Below, piece after piece: positions 21,564 to 21,750 of a DNA stretch of 21,750 nucleotides (the stretch's first letter is position 1; each line of letters begins with the position of its first letter). The stretch is from DUPQ01 sp022706885 (lineage in GTDB: Bacteria; Bacillota; Clostridia; DUPQ01). The position numbers and the translations under genes are program-made. Location of the stretch: assembly GCA_022706885.1 (NCBI GenBank), contig JAKJBR010000019.1, positions 1 through 21,750 on the forward strand, written 5' to 3'. The notes beneath the pieces were generated by a model. It saw only the letters and a program-made list of their open reading frames with translations. It was not told the DNA's origin and did not search any database.

Positions 21564-21750
21564 ATTTAAATTTTAGAATTATTCTTATGAAAAGCAAGAA
21601 TGTAATTAGAATTAATATATATTTGGTAAATTGAAAAAGTAAATTCCAGTACTAAAGAGAAAAAATTTTTTGCACAAGAAAATTCCATAAATATGGACAG
21701 AATTTCTTCTTTGGAGTAAAAAAGGTATTGTTTTTTTAGTGAAAAGAGAA

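Noticed and set aside
1..21750. CRISPR arrays, tRNA/rRNA genes, insertion sequences, phage genes
   Set aside because: No repeat-spacer pattern, no cloverleaf-like or rRNA sequence, and no transposase, integrase or phage motif seen on either strand; the only long repeat is the gene duplication at the right end.

Overview
The window looks like a low-GC member of the Clostridia (Bacillota), plausibly Lachnospiraceae or a relative. Reasons: strong AGGAGG-type ribosome sites, heavy use of AGA and ATA codons, sigma-A type TTGACA/TATAAT promoters, many lipoproteins, a four-cysteine L28, and large sugar-binding lipoproteins of the LplA type. I cannot name the species.

Left arm (1-3417), accessory in character: the last 41 codons of a solute-binding lipoprotein; two paralogous lipoproteins of about 380 residues that share a C-x4-C-x-H-x4-C motif and a nearly identical C-terminus; between them a small exported protein of unknown function; then a decayed ABC-transporter ATPase fragment that still shows a corrupted Walker A.

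Housekeeping island (3358-5903): rpmB (L28) with its own promoter and terminator, then a promoter-driven operon of efp (EF-P), a ThuA-like protein and a DUF2156 (MprF C-terminal-like, GNAT fold) protein, with one-base overlaps between the genes. On the minus strand (5890-9938) a MarR regulator is followed by the two halves of a heterodimeric ABC exporter whose ATP sites are asymmetric. A palindrome sits on the marR promoter.

Glycan-utilisation region (10059-21563): a UroD-superfamily protein that is not HemE, a GH38 alpha-mannosidase and a 1312-residue GH2 glycosidase form a tight operon. All three lack signal peptides, so they probably act in the cytoplasm on imported oligosaccharides. Two tandem, 96% identical, solute-binding lipoproteins follow, each with its own terminator. 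No permease for them lies in the window. The likely picture (inference) is capture of a mannose-containing glycan by the lipoproteins, import by a transporter encoded elsewhere, and cytoplasmic breakdown. The first 800 bp of the duplicated genes are identical while the second halves have diverged, which suggests recent gene conversion. I found no tRNA, rRNA, CRISPR array, transposase or integrase.
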